This document shows positions 1 through 10,043 of a stretch of 38,493 nt of DNA, in pieces. This stretch comes from AG25 sp035604455. Lineage in GTDB: Bacteria > Gemmatimonadota > Gemmatimonadetes > Gemmatimonadales > GWC2-71-9. The stretch spans positions 1 through 38,493 of the forward strand of contig DATNIM010000080.1 in assembly GCA_035604455.1 (NCBI GenBank). Reading direction: 5' to 3'. Numbering within the stretch: the first letter of the stretch is position 1; every line of letters begins with the position of its first letter. The notes beneath the pieces were generated by a model, which searched no databases, was not told the origin of the DNA, and saw only the letters and a program-made list of their open reading frames with translations. A program made the position numbers and the translations under genes.

Positions 1-414
1 CCCTTCCGGCACCTCGTTCGGACGTACGCCGATCCCACTGAACTCTTGCGGTTCGCCCTCGCGGACGTACCGGGGATCGCGGCCGCGTTCGTGTTCGGTT
101 CAGTCGCTCGGGGAAGTCCTCGCTCGGAGAGCGACCTGGACCTCTTCGTTCTTGCGGAACCAGCGCTGGAAGGCAATTCGCACATCCTCGAGCGGGTCCT
201 GGCACAACGGACCGTCGAAGCGAGTCTCAGCATCGGACGAGAAGTGAATCCCATGGTGCTGACGGCGTGTCAGCTCGCTGCGAAGGTCGGCGATAGAAGC
301 AGCGTCTATGAGAATCTCGTAGCCGGGCCCAAGCGATGGGTTTTCGGAAGCGGAGCGAGCCTTCGGGACGTGCGGCGAGTGATGCGGTCTAAGGTCACCA
401 AGGCCCTCGCATGA
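1..414 (+). CDS. Nucleotidyltransferase-domain protein (MNT type), 5' end outside window
   Basis: The frame is open from base 1, so the gene starts outside the window; 137 residues are visible. The motif GSVARG followed by SDLDLFVL matches the GSx(R)G...DxD core of minimal nucleotidyltransferases (MNT/KNTase fold), which transfer NMP to a protein or small molecule. The residues before the motif (PFRHLVRTYADPTELLRFAL) resemble the link between an N-terminal ArsR-like winged helix and the transferase domain in regulator-type MNT proteins; that the missing part is an HTH is inference. The stop overlaps the ATG of the next reading frame (ATGA at 411), which encodes a HEPN-like protein, the usual MNT partner. 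An internal TTG at 46 is not a convincing start because conserved sequence precedes it. Confidence 0.75.
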   Translation, partial: PFRHLVRTYADPTELLRFALADVPGIAAAFVFGSVARGSPRSESDLDLFVLAEPALEGNSHILERVLAQRTVEASLSIGREVNPMVLTACQLAAKVGDRSSVYENLVAGPKRWVFGSGASLRDVRRVMRSKVTKALA

Positions 415-972
415 CGGGTCACCCAGCGCTCCGGGGCCCCCCACCGCGTATTCAACGCCTCCTCGACGAAGGCGGCCTGGAGCCGCTGCGTCCTGATCCG
501 ACGTCGATTGTCGGTCTATAGGGTTAAAGCGCTGAACTCCGACCGGGACGCTCGGGAACCCGGCCTCAGCACGGACAATCGGGTCGGCCTCGCGTACCAA
601 GCGGGCTTGCAAGCTGTGCACGCATTCCTTGGCGCTCACGGGTATCGTGTGCGGGCAGGTCGCAGCCACCATTATTACTCCTTCTATGCGACCCAAGCCT
701 TGGCGGAAAGCGCCAGCGACGAAGTCGTCCAACGAGATGCTGCGGAAATGGATCGACATCGCACGCGTCGAGCAGCCGCGGTCTATGATGCAGAGTCGGC
801 GACGGAGCACGACCTTATGGACATTCTCAGCATCCTGGAAACGCTTCTACCAGCGATCCGTGACGCCTTGCTGAAGCGGCTACCGGAACGCTCCGCCGAG
901 ATTCTTCCTGTAGGGAAACGTCCGACCCCGGCAAGCGCCGCAGTGCGGAAAGCATCACCCCCGCGCCACTGA
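411..972 (+). pseudogene. HEPN-domain protein, frame-broken
   Basis: An ATG at 411 overlaps the MNT stop by four bases and encodes a 36-residue peptide containing RLLDEGGLEPLRPDP, typical of the start of HEPN proteins partnered with MNT. It stops at 519-521. The rest of the protein continues in another frame from about 517 to 972: GLAYQAGLQAVHAFLGAHGY is the usual HEPN helix, and MDRHRTRRAAAVYD matches the R-rich, Tyr-ending motif near the HEPN C-terminus. A single one-base indel near 515-525 would restore one protein of about 185 residues. Either the toxin/effector half of the pair has decayed or the assembly has an indel. The TTG at 508 has no coupling or ribosome-binding support as an independent start. 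Confidence 0.65.
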
Positions 973-1115
973 CGTGGTGGACGGCCGTGATCGAAGACCC
1001 GACTGATCCCCCGTTGGAGATCTCCGCCCACCCATCACAACCCATGCTCCCTCATCATCTGTTCATCTTTCCAAGAGGCGGGAGGCGAATCGGATCGGCC
1101 CGCCCCGGGCCTCAC

Positions 1116-1121
1116 TACCTT
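1116..1121 (+). promoter_or_regulatory. Possible -10 element for a leaderless ABC-F transcript
   Basis: TACCTT lies five bases before the GTG at 1127, with no Shine-Dalgarno sequence between. A -10 box this close to the start would give a leaderless or nearly leaderless mRNA. No good -35 hexamer is seen. Other first genes here show the same layout. Confidence 0.3.
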
Positions 1122-1126
1122 TTGTC

Positions 1127-3121
<1,995 letters not shown>

Positions 3122-3194
3122 GCACTCGCACTAGGGCAGTCCGGCCGTCTCTGAGGCATCGCGGAACACGTACACCTCAACCAACCGCACAGCT

Positions 3195-3254
3195 ATGACT
3201 GTGGCACACACTAACGCACGGTTGGAAGCGCTCTGCGATGGAGTATTTGCAATC
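3195..3254 (+). pseudogene. N-terminal remnant of a TMEM175/DUF1211-like channel gene
   Basis: An ATG at 3195 encodes MTVAHTNARLEALCDGVFAI, close to the hallmark first-helix motif of bacterial TMEM175 (DUF1211) potassium channels (R-x3-FSDGVFAI). The family then needs about 180 more residues with several helices. In this frame the sequence instead becomes Gly/Arg/Ser-rich with no membrane segments. From 3238 a different frame encodes a plausible membrane protein. This looks like the first twenty codons of a TMEM175 gene joined out of frame to a second gene, by deletion or misassembly. Confidence 0.5.
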
Positions 3255-3702
3255 GGTAGCCGGGGAGGCGGAAGCGAGTGGGGCGTTCACGACGCCGAGC
3301 GTGGTGCATTTCGGAGTGGTACTGCTTCTCTCCGCCCTTGCCAGCGCGCCGTGGAACGGGGTTGCAGGCATCGCGTTGTTATGGGGCGTCGTTGGTGTCT
3401 CAGGATTCCTCTACACAGCCTTCGTGGCCCGGCGGTTGCGGGCGCAAACTGTCTACAAGCCCGTGCTCGAGGATTGGCTATTCCATATGTGGTTCCCATC
3501 CGCCGCGTATGCGACGCTCACCGTAGCGGCTTGCATCGTCTGCAACCACGCGCGTGCGGCGCTGTTTCTCGTCGCGGCAGCGTCACTCCTCTTGCTCTTT
3601 ATCGGAATTCACAATGCTTGGGACACAGTCACCCATCTCGTCTTCGTGAGGCGGCAGGCTGGACGCGATGACGGGGAACGTCGTGGGGGCGGCTTGTCGT
3701 AG
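3238..3702 (+). CDS. Small four-helix membrane protein of unknown function
   Basis: This 154-residue protein has four predicted membrane segments at about residues 22-39, 42-64, 84-102 and 105-126. The sequence between helices 2 and 3 contains YKPVLEDWLFHMWFP, and helix 4 ends with FIGIHNAWDTV, a conserved-looking polar patch. I do not recognise an enzyme or transporter family. Its ATG lies inside the TMEM175-like remnant in another frame, so the original start may have been lost and residues 1-20 may not be the native N-terminus. It faces the glycosyltransferase genes tail to tail across 68 bases. Confidence 0.6.
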   Translation: MEYLQSVAGEAEASGAFTTPSVVHFGVVLLLSALASAPWNGVAGIALLWGVVGVSGFLYTAFVARRLRAQTVYKPVLEDWLFHMWFPSAAYATLTVAACIVCNHARAALFLVAAASLLLLFIGIHNAWDTVTHLVFVRRQAGRDDGERRGGGLS

Positions 3703-3713
3703 GCTTGCGAGAT

Positions 3714-3733
3714 CACCACGTGCAAACGTGGTG
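3714..3733. terminator. Hairpin between convergent genes
   Basis: CACCACGT and ACGTGGTG form an eight-base-pair stem with a GCAA tetraloop, in the 68-base gap between convergent genes. Neither side has a clear T run, so intrinsic terminator activity is uncertain; it may be a bidirectional mRNA end stabiliser. Confidence 0.4.
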
Positions 3734-3770
3734 TCCTCCAAAGAACCCCTGGGGGGGAGCTCTGGACTGA

Positions 3771-4949
3771 CTAAGCGGAGCGGAGGGACGGGTGCGCCGC
3801 TCCGGCGTGGCGCTCATGATATAAGGAGAGGAGCGCCGTGAACGTTCGGTCCCAGGAGTACCGTTCGGCCGCCGCTCGGGCTCGATCACCGCTGGCCCTG
3901 AGGTCCGCACGGAGCAACCTCGAGATGCACGCCGTGAGGTCCTGCGGGGAGTCGGGCGTGGCCAGCGCCCCAAGGTCGGGCGGTACGCGGTCGACCAGCG
4001 CCCCACCCCGCACACCCGCGACCGGGAGCCCGGACGCCTGCGCCTCGAGGATCGAGAGGCCGAAGGTTTCAAACGGCGCAGCCGTGACATAGAGGTCGGC
4101 CGAGGCGAGGAGCGTGGCGAGGGCTGAGCGATCGGCCGTGAACGGAAGGACCCTCAGCCGGTCGTCGCGCGCCGCCGCGTCGAGTGCTGCTGGACGCTCG
4201 GTCCCGTCACCGATCAACGCGGCGACGACGGGCAGGTCGCGGGGAAGTGCCGTCAACGCGTCGAGGAGCACGGGCGTTCGCTTCTCGTTGTTCAGACGAC
4301 CGGCGTACACGAGCAAGAAACCGCCCTCGGGCACGCCGAGCGCGGTGCGCAGGGCCTCACAGCGGCGCCCCGGGTGAAACACGGTGGTATCGACGCCGAG
4401 GGGGATCGTCGTGACGCGGCGTGTCCCCTGCCTCGTGAACGACCGTGCGACCACGGGTGAGGCCACGACGACCGCGTCGCAGACCGCGTGCAGGGAAGCG
4501 ACGTAGCGGGTCGCCCACTTTTTCGCCAATCGCGCGGCCCGGATCCCGAACAGACCCCGGACCACGGGCTGGACGTACGCCCGCGGCGTGTCCGTGTGGC
4601 AGAACGCCACGACGGTGGTGCCCGGGAATTCTCGGGCGTGTGCCACCGCCGCCCAACCCGCGAGGTAGGGATCGCCGAATTCGATGACGTCGGGCTTGAA
4701 GTCCCGGAGCGCTGCGCGCACTGCGAGCCACCTGGTGAGGAGCCGGTAGGGTGGACTGCCCGGCACGCCGGGTGAGGCCACGACGCGCATGACGCAACGG
4801 CCGTTGGGCTCGACCTGATCCCGCGCGCCTGGGACCAGAATCAGGTGGTCGTGACCCGCAGCCGCGAGAAACTCCTGCTTGTGCCCGATATACGTCCGCA
4901 CGCCACCACCGGCGGCATGGTAGGCCTGGGTGATATCGCAGATTCTCAC
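3771..4949 (-). CDS. GT4-family glycosyltransferase
   Basis: This is a 392-residue GT-B fold retaining glycosyltransferase. The N-terminal domain begins with a Gly-rich acceptor loop (AGGGVRTYI, residues 13-21). The C-terminal donor domain has AGRLNNEK (R218, K223) and the E-x7-E motif ETFGLSILE (E294, E302), which bind the nucleotide sugar. GTG at 4949 is chosen because it gives the canonical VRICDITQAY beginning and overlaps the upstream gene's TGA as GTGA; the longer open frame adds a low-complexity stretch with no homology. It is translationally coupled to the other glycosyltransferase upstream. The pair probably adds two successive sugars to a lipid or polysaccharide; donor and acceptor cannot be told. 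Confidence 0.88.
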   Translation of the reverse strand: MRICDITQAYHAAGGGVRTYIGHKQEFLAAAGHDHLILVPGARDQVEPNGRCVMRVVASPGVPGSPPYRLLTRWLAVRAALRDFKPDVIEFGDPYLAGWAAVAHAREFPGTTVVAFCHTDTPRAYVQPVVRGLFGIRAARLAKKWATRYVASLHAVCDAVVVASPVVARSFTRQGTRRVTTIPLGVDTTVFHPGRRCEALRTALGVPEGGFLLVYAGRLNNEKRTPVLLDALTALPRDLPVVAALIGDGTERPAALDAAARDDRLRVLPFTADRSALATLLASADLYVTAAPFETFGLSILEAQASGLPVAGVRGGALVDRVPPDLGALATPDSPQDLTACISRLLRADLRASGDRARAAAERYSWDRTFTALLSLYHERHAGAAHPSLRSA

Positions 4950-6085
4950 GCCGCGGAGGTGAGTGGCCCCCGGCTGACCAAGGCATCGTAGCCCAGGAGC
5001 AGCTGCCGGTTCACCTCGGGCCAGCGGTGGCGAACCGCCGTGGCCAGGGCACCGGCGGCCATGCGGGCACGACGCACCGGATCGACGAGCAACTCGCGCA
5101 CGCGACACGCCAGGGCGAATGCAGAGCCCGGCTCGGCCAGGAGACCGTTGATGCCGGGATCGACCAAGTCCAGCGCGCCACCATGCGCGGCCGCGACGAC
5201 CGGCAGGCGCGAGGCGAAGGCCTCAAGCATGACGTTCCCGAATGTCTCTGTGACCGAGGGAAAGACGAAGACATCGGCGGATGCGTAGAGCGCCGCCAAC
5301 TCCGCCCCGTGACGGAAGCCCGCGAAGTACGCCCCGGGCAGGCGCTCGGCCAGTTCCGCCCGCATCGGGCCGTCCCCGACCAAGACCAGCCGAAACGCCT
5401 CCCCCCTCCCCTCAAGCATGGCACAGGCGTCCGCCAGGACCGCGAGATTCTTTTCCCGCACGAGCCGGCCCACGAAGAGCAGCACTGGCACACGGGGCGG
5501 CGCGAGCTTGGCGCGAAGGGACTCGGACCGGTACGCGGGCGAGAAAGCGACCGGGTCGATCCCCCGAGTCCAAAGCGCCACGCGCTCGACGCCGTTCACC
5601 GCGAGGTCACTCATGGCCGCCCGCGAGGGGGCGAACGTCATGTCGCACTGATTGTAGAACCAGGCGAGGTACCGCCACCCGACCCATTCAAAGCCGCGGA
5701 GGCCGTAGTAGGGGAAGTAGGAGACAAAGTTCGTGTGGTAGCTCGATACGACCGGGATACCGCGACGGCGCGCGTAGGCGATTCCGTACAGGCCGAGGGG
5801 TGTCGGGTTGACGGCGTGTACCAGGTCCGGCTCAAAGGCGTCCAGCGGGCCGTCTAGAGTGTTGAAGAGGGGGATGCCGATCCGATAGTAGTCGTAGGGG
5901 AGAAACGGAAGGGAGGGAACCCGGTGCACGCGGTCCCGCCATCGAACGGTCCCGTCGGGGACCATCGCGGAAAAGAAGCGGAACTCGACGCCTTCGCTTT
6001 GCAGCGTGTCCGCGAGCCGTGCCAGGGTGCGAGTGACCCCATCGGTCTGGGGCGGCATCGTCTCGCTGAAATACGCGATGCGCAT
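4946..6085 (-). CDS. GT4-family glycosyltransferase, MgtA/SQD2-like
   Basis: This 379-residue protein starts with MRIAYFSETMPPQTDGVTRT, the typical opening of the MgtA/SqdX/GtfA branch of GT4 enzymes, which mannosylate or sulfoquinovosylate diacylglycerol-type lipids. FVGRLVREKN (R207, K212) and ETFGNVMLE (E280, E288) form the donor site, and AHGGALDLV follows as in the family. It is the first gene of a two-gene unit, and its TGA overlaps the next start. Glycolipid mannosyl- or glucuronosyl-type transfer is a family-based guess. Inositol-lipid synthesis genes lie about 25 kb away in the window, but nothing ties them together directly. Confidence 0.88.
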   Translation of the reverse strand: MRIAYFSETMPPQTDGVTRTLARLADTLQSEGVEFRFFSAMVPDGTVRWRDRVHRVPSLPFLPYDYYRIGIPLFNTLDGPLDAFEPDLVHAVNPTPLGLYGIAYARRRGIPVVSSYHTNFVSYFPYYGLRGFEWVGWRYLAWFYNQCDMTFAPSRAAMSDLAVNGVERVALWTRGIDPVAFSPAYRSESLRAKLAPPRVPVLLFVGRLVREKNLAVLADACAMLEGRGEAFRLVLVGDGPMRAELAERLPGAYFAGFRHGAELAALYASADVFVFPSVTETFGNVMLEAFASRLPVVAAAHGGALDLVDPGINGLLAEPGSAFALACRVRELLVDPVRRARMAAGALATAVRHRWPEVNRQLLLGYDALVSRGPLTSAA

Positions 6086-6181
6086 ATGCCGTCGCGAGTT
6101 CAGTCGGGAGGAGAAGGTATGGGCCGGCGGTCGCGATCCAGCGAAGGGCGGGTCAAGACTTGGTAAAGGAGGCGCGACGTG

Positions 6182-6730
6182 CTATCGCTGACTCGCTTCT
6201 CCCTTACGCACGGCCTCGGTAAACCGGACCGACTGCCCACGGGGAACGCTCAGCGACTTCCATCGGTCGTGCTGGAAGTGCTTCGCGAGAAGGACGATTT
6301 GCCCGCAGTGATAGGCGTAGTGCGCGAGCTGCCGGCTGATCGCCTGCAGAACCGAGTGCGCTTCGCCCCGGATCATGACGGTCCGACCCAAATCCGCCTC
6401 GGTGAGCGGCTCGAGCGCCTGGAAGACCGAAGCCCACCCGTCGGTCCACTCCCGCATCAGCGTGGCGCGGCTCGCCGCAGGGTCCCGGAACTCGCCCTCG
6501 CGGTTGCGATCGGGCTTCTCCCCGTCACTCGTGAGAAAATCCGTCCAGCGCGACCGCATGTTGCCGACCATGTGCTTGACGATCACGGCGATGGAGTTCA
6601 TCTCGCCGTCGAGCACGGCAACGAGGTCCGGGTCCGTCACCTGCTCCATCGCGCGCTCGGCGAGCGATTTGTAGTAGCGGAGGAGCGAGAGCGCATCCTC
6701 GAGATACGACGTCGTGAACTGGAGGGGCAT
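6182..6730 (-). CDS. DinB-superfamily protein, DUF1572-like
   Basis: This 182-residue protein matches the DinB/DUF1572 four-helix bundle. VKHMVGNMRSRW near residue 52 gives the first metal-ligand His, and QLAHYAYHCGQI near residue 135 gives the H-x3-H pair, so a divalent metal site is likely intact. Members include thiol-dependent S-transferases (mycothiol or bacillithiol users) and many uncharacterised proteins; the substrate is unknown. ATG at 6730 gives MPLQFTTSYLEDAL, a standard start. It follows pyrF on the same strand with 52 bases between and may have its own promoter: TAGCCT lies five bases before the ATG. Confidence 0.82.
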   Translation of the reverse strand: MPLQFTTSYLEDALSLLRYYKSLAERAMEQVTDPDLVAVLDGEMNSIAVIVKHMVGNMRSRWTDFLTSDGEKPDRNREGEFRDPAASRATLMREWTDGWASVFQALEPLTEADLGRTVMIRGEAHSVLQAISRQLAHYAYHCGQIVLLAKHFQHDRWKSLSVPRGQSVRFTEAVRKGEASQR

Positions 6731-6782
6731 GGCTTAGGCTAGCACACCCGGAGTGCCCGGCAAAGAGCGGCTGCGCGGCGCC

Positions 6783-7457
6783 TTAGAGCGTCGCGACGAG
6801 GGCGTCGAGGGCGCGGCCGGGCTCAGGCGCCCGGGTGACGGGGCGGCCCACGACGATGTAGGTCGCACCCCGGCGCGCGGCTTCGCGGGCGGTCACTGTC
6901 CGCTTCTGATCCGCGCTCGGGTCATCGGGCCCGCGGATCCCCGGTACCACGATCCAGGGCTCGGCACCGAGCGTCCGGCGGAGATGCTCAAGCTCGGCTC
7001 CGGACGCCACGACGCCCCGCAAGCCTGCAGCGCGGGCGAGGTGGGCGAGCCGCTCCACTTCGACGCCGATGTCGGTGATCGGGCGGCCGACGATGGCCGA
7101 CAAACTCTGCTCGTCGTGCGAGGTGAGGACCGTGACTCCGACGAGCGGCATCGACCCTGCCGCATGGACTGCGGCCTCGAGCATTGCGGACCCGCCGAGA
7201 CAATGCACGGTCGCGAGTGACACCCCGAGGTCCCTCGCCGCGCTCACGGCCTGCGCCACGGTGCTCGGGATGTCATGCCACTTCAGGTCGAGGAACACCT
7301 CCGCGCCACGGTCACGAAAGGCGCGCACCACGGCCGGGCCCTCGCGCACGTAGAGCGCGGACCCGACCTTGGCCCAGCGGAGCCCCGGCAACTGGTCCGC
7401 GAGCACGAGCGCGTCGCGGCCCGTCGGGACGTCGAAGGCGACGATGATCTCAGTCAT
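6783..7457 (-). CDS. pyrF: Orotidine 5'-phosphate decarboxylase
   Basis: This 224-residue enzyme decarboxylates OMP to UMP, the last step of de novo pyrimidine synthesis. IIVAFDV (D9) and AKVG (K30) bind the substrate, and FLDLKWHDIPSTV carries the catalytic D57, K59, D62 set. C-terminal VVPGIRGPDD and YIVVGRPVTRA form the phosphate-binding loops. The start is the ATG at 7457, giving MTEIIVAFD; the longer open frame adds six unrelated residues. It overlaps the end of pyrD by eight bases, so the two are coupled. Length and motifs are typical of group I OMP decarboxylases. Confidence 0.96.
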   Translation of the reverse strand: MTEIIVAFDVPTGRDALVLADQLPGLRWAKVGSALYVREGPAVVRAFRDRGAEVFLDLKWHDIPSTVAQAVSAARDLGVSLATVHCLGGSAMLEAAVHAAGSMPLVGVTVLTSHDEQSLSAIVGRPITDIGVEVERLAHLARAAGLRGVVASGAELEHLRRTLGAEPWIVVPGIRGPDDPSADQKRTVTAREAARRGATYIVVGRPVTRAPEPGRALDALVATL

Positions 7458-8319
7458 GGGCGAGGGCGCGCGCAATGCGTTCGGGGACGCGCGGGTCGGC
7501 GAGGGCCGCGGTCCCCACGGCGATGAGCGAGGCGCCAGCGCCGAGGTAGGCCCGGGCGTCCGTCACGTTCCGGATACCGCCCACACCGATCACCGGCACG
7601 GCGACGCGCTCGACGAGACGCCGGACCGCGAGCACCCCGATCGGGAGCAGCGCGGGGCCGCTCACCCCGCCATTCCCGTGTCCCAGTCCGTCCGGGAGGA
7701 GCCCCGGAATGGTGTTCACCACGCTCACGGCGTCGGCCCCTTCTCCCTCGGCGACCGCGCCCATGGCCGCGATATCGGGCAGGACGGGCGACAACTTCAC
7801 CACGAGCGGCGTATCCGTGGCGCGGCGGCAGCGGCGGACCAGCGCCGCGAGGCTCTCCGGGTCCGAGCCGAACTCAAGACCCCCTGCGTTCGTGTTGGGG
7901 CAGGAGGCGTTGATCTCGAAGGCGGTGACGGCCGCGCCCCGGAGCCCTTCGAGCACTGCGGCGTAGTCGTCGAGCGTGGCCCCCGCGACGTTGACGATCA
8001 CGCGGGCCCGCGAGAGCCCGGCGAGCCACGGCAACGCCTCGCGTCGCACGGCCTCGAGGCCCGGGTTCGCAAGCCCCACGGCGTTCAGCATCCCGCCCCG
8101 AAACTCGACCAGCCGCGGTGCCGGCCACCCCGCGCGGGGCTCGGGCGTGACCGCCTTCGTGACGATCCCCCCCAGCGCCTCGAGGTCGATCACCCGAGCG
8201 ACCTCGCGCCCGAACCCCGCCGTGCCCGAGGCGAGGAGCACCGGGTTCTGGAACGTCGTGCCGAGGAGCGAAAGACTCGCCGCGGGCCGCGCGAGCTTGG
8301 GAGTGGCGACCGCGTTCAC
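7450..8319 (-). CDS. pyrD: Dihydroorotate dehydrogenase, class 1B-like catalytic subunit
   Basis: This 289-residue FMN enzyme oxidises dihydroorotate to orotate. FEINASCPNTNAGG carries the catalytic Cys140, marking a class 1 (cytosolic) enzyme; class 2 uses Ser. VVNTIPG, VIGVGGIRN and AVGTAALADP are the FMN phosphate-binding elements. The overall sequence resembles class 1B, which normally pairs with the Fe-S/FAD subunit PyrK. No pyrK is adjacent; the downstream partner is pyrF. The GTG start overlaps the amidase stop as GTGA and is likely translated by coupling. Confidence 0.94.
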   Translation of the reverse strand: MNAVATPKLARPAASLSLLGTTFQNPVLLASGTAGFGREVARVIDLEALGGIVTKAVTPEPRAGWPAPRLVEFRGGMLNAVGLANPGLEAVRREALPWLAGLSRARVIVNVAGATLDDYAAVLEGLRGAAVTAFEINASCPNTNAGGLEFGSDPESLAALVRRCRRATDTPLVVKLSPVLPDIAAMGAVAEGEGADAVSVVNTIPGLLPDGLGHGNGGVSGPALLPIGVLAVRRLVERVAVPVIGVGGIRNVTDARAYLGAGASLIAVGTAALADPRVPERIARALAHD

Positions 8320-9497
8320 CGATCGGTGCCAGAGGGTGGCGTCGCCACGGCCACCCGTCGCTCGAACTCGAGCAAATAGGCAACCACGCCATCAGCAATG
8401 GCCGACGCGATGCGGTGCGCCCCAAGGATCGAGGACAAGAAAGACGCGTCGGTCGGGTTCGTGGCGAACCCGGTCTCGACGAGAATCGCGGGCCGGCGTG
8501 CCGTCGTGAGCACCATGAACCCCGCCTGCTGCACGCCGTGGTCGCCGCCGGGGTGGATGGCCGCCACCTTGGTCTCGACGAGCTCGGCAAGCTCGGCCGA
8601 TTCGCGCAGATATTCGTTCACCTGCAGGTCGCGCAGGATGAATCCGACGTCGTTGCTCGTGGTCCCTGCCGTGGTCTCGAAGCGGAGCGCGTCGTTTTCC
8701 ATCTTCGCCACGCGCTTCTGGTCTTCCGTTTTGGCGTCCGAGAGGAAGTAGGTCTCGACGCCGTGCGAGCGGTCCCGGTGGCGGCCGGGCGGCATGGAAT
8801 TCACGTGAATGCTCACGAACAGGTCGCAGTCGGTGCTGCAGGCCGCGCCGCGATCCGCGAGGTCGATCAGCGTATCCGTGGTCCGCGTGAGCTGCACCGA
8901 CACCCCGCGCCGGACGAGCTCGGCGCGAAGCAGCTTCGCGATCCAGAGAGTGATGTCCTTCTCCGCGATGCCGTGCGGGAAGTAGACGCCCGGGTTCCCG
9001 GGGTCTGCGCCACCATGGCCCGGGTCGATGACGACGGCGTGAGGGAGCCTGAGTCCGGTGATGGGGTTCGGGGGCGCAAGCGGGGCGGGCGCCGGGGCCG
9101 GGGCCGGGGTCTCGTCGGGCGCGAGCTCGGCGAGCTCGGCCGCCGCCGGATCCCAGCGGTAGCGGGCGCCGAGAACCTCGGGCAATGCGACCGTGAGCCA
9201 GTCGAGCGGCAGAAACAGGGTGTCACGCGCCACGTAGGGCGCCCCGAGCAAGGCGCGCACACCGCCGCGTGAGCGGACGAACGGAGCGCCGATTTCGAAG
9301 ACGAACACGGTGTGGGCGACCCCGATCGTGGCCTCGGACCCATCCAGGGTGACCGTGAGGTTCAAGGCGCCCGCGAGCGCCGGAGCGGCGAGCGCCGCGG
9401 CACCGCTTTCACGCGAGACCGGGACGCGGGTCTCCCCGCGGGGCGTCGTGATCACGATCTGGGTCGGCGCGAGCAGCAGCGCCCAGAGCGCGATCAC
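8316..9497 (-). CDS. N-acetylmuramoyl-L-alanine amidase, Amidase_3 family
   Basis: This 393-residue exported amidase cleaves the bond between MurNAc and the stem peptide. A short hydrophobic N-terminus (IALWALLLAPTQIVI) acts as signal or anchor. Residues of about 40-125 form a beta-rich domain like AMIN or copper-amine-oxidase N-terminal modules. A Pro/Ala linker near residue 135 leads to the zinc domain: VVIDPGHGGADPGNPG (first His), FVSIHVNSMP (second His) and PAILVETGFATNP (catalytic Glu). Start GTG at 9497 overlaps the smpB stop as GTGA. It may act in daughter-cell separation; a wall-recycling set (namZ, nagZ) is encoded elsewhere in the window. Confidence 0.92.
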   Translation of the reverse strand: MIALWALLLAPTQIVITTPRGETRVPVSRESGAAALAAPALAGALNLTVTLDGSEATIGVAHTVFVFEIGAPFVRSRGGVRALLGAPYVARDTLFLPLDWLTVALPEVLGARYRWDPAAAELAELAPDETPAPAPAPAPLAPPNPITGLRLPHAVVIDPGHGGADPGNPGVYFPHGIAEKDITLWIAKLLRAELVRRGVSVQLTRTTDTLIDLADRGAACSTDCDLFVSIHVNSMPPGRHRDRSHGVETYFLSDAKTEDQKRVAKMENDALRFETTAGTTSNDVGFILRDLQVNEYLRESAELAELVETKVAAIHPGGDHGVQQAGFMVLTTARRPAILVETGFATNPTDASFLSSILGAHRIASAIADGVVAYLLEFERRVAVATPPSGTDR

Positions 9498-9949
9498 GCG
9501 CCCTTCCCGCGGAACGCCCGTTCCATCTCGCGTTCCGAGGCGCGCCGCTTGAGCTCTTCGCGCTTGTCGTGCGCTCGTTTGGGGCGGCCGAGCGCTAACG
9601 CGATCTTCGCCACACCGTCTTTGAAGTAGAGCTCGAGCGGGACGAGGGTGAGGCCGCGCTGCGTGGTGCCGCCGATGAGCTTGCGGATCTCGCGCTTGTG
9701 GAGGAGGAGCTTGCGGGAGCGTGCGGGCGGGGGGTTGTTGTAGCTGCCGGGTCCGTAGGGGCTGATGTGCAACCCCTCGAGCCAGACCTCGCCGTTGCGC
9801 ACGTGGGCGTAGGCTTCGCCGAGACTCGCCTTGCGATCGCGCAGCGACTTGACTTCGGTGCCCGTAAGCACGAGCCCGGCCTCCCAGGTCTCCAGGAGCA
9901 GATAGTCATGTCGCGCCCGCGGGTTCCGGGCGATCGAGATCGTGTCCAC
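9494..9949 (-). CDS. smpB: SsrA-binding protein SmpB
   Basis: This 151-residue protein binds tmRNA and delivers it to stalled ribosomes for trans-translation. IARNPRARHDYLLLETWEAG, LTGTEVKSLRDRKASL and GEVWLEGLHISPY are the standard SmpB blocks, and the basic C-terminal tail (RPKRAHDKREELKRR) is present. GTG at 9949 gives VDTISIARN; the very long open frame upstream is an artefact running antisense through the patatin gene. A good promoter lies just upstream. It is the first gene of a coupled unit with the amidase, pyrD and pyrF. No ssrA gene is visible in the window. Confidence 0.96.
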   Translation of the reverse strand: MDTISIARNPRARHDYLLLETWEAGLVLTGTEVKSLRDRKASLGEAYAHVRNGEVWLEGLHISPYGPGSYNNPPPARSRKLLLHKREIRKLIGGTTQRGLTLVPLELYFKDGVAKIALALGRPKRAHDKREELKRRASEREMERAFRGKGA

Positions 9950-9962
9950 TGCTTCACGGGCG

Positions 9963-9991
9963 AAGATAGGAACCCCGCTCGATGCGGTCAA
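9963..9991 (-). promoter_or_regulatory. Promoter of the smpB operon
   Basis: Reading leftward, TTGACC (9991-9986) and TATCTT (9968-9963) are separated by exactly 17 bases, a near-consensus housekeeping promoter. The smpB GTG starts 13 bases after the -10 box, so the leader would be only a few bases long. Confidence 0.7.
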
Positions 9992-9999
9992 GACAAGAG

Positions 10000-10029
10000 T
10001 TGACTTGAGGTTATGCCGCGGAATATATT
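10000..10029 (+). promoter_or_regulatory. Promoter of tRNA-Leu
   Basis: TTGACT at 10000-10005 and TATATT at 10024-10029, 18 bases apart, precede the tRNA by 14 bases. It diverges from the smpB promoter, their -35 boxes lying only eight bases apart. Confidence 0.65.
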
Positions 10030-10043
10030 CGCCGGTCCTAGGC

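Noticed and set aside
508..972. Independent 154-residue protein starting at TTG 508.
   Set aside because: The sequence before it in another frame carries the HEPN N-terminus and overlaps the MNT stop, so one broken gene explains it better.
1065..1115. GC-rich palindromes upstream of the ABC-F gene as a possible attenuator.
   Set aside because: Short self-complementary GC runs are expected at this base composition, and no leader peptide or alternative pairing is evident.
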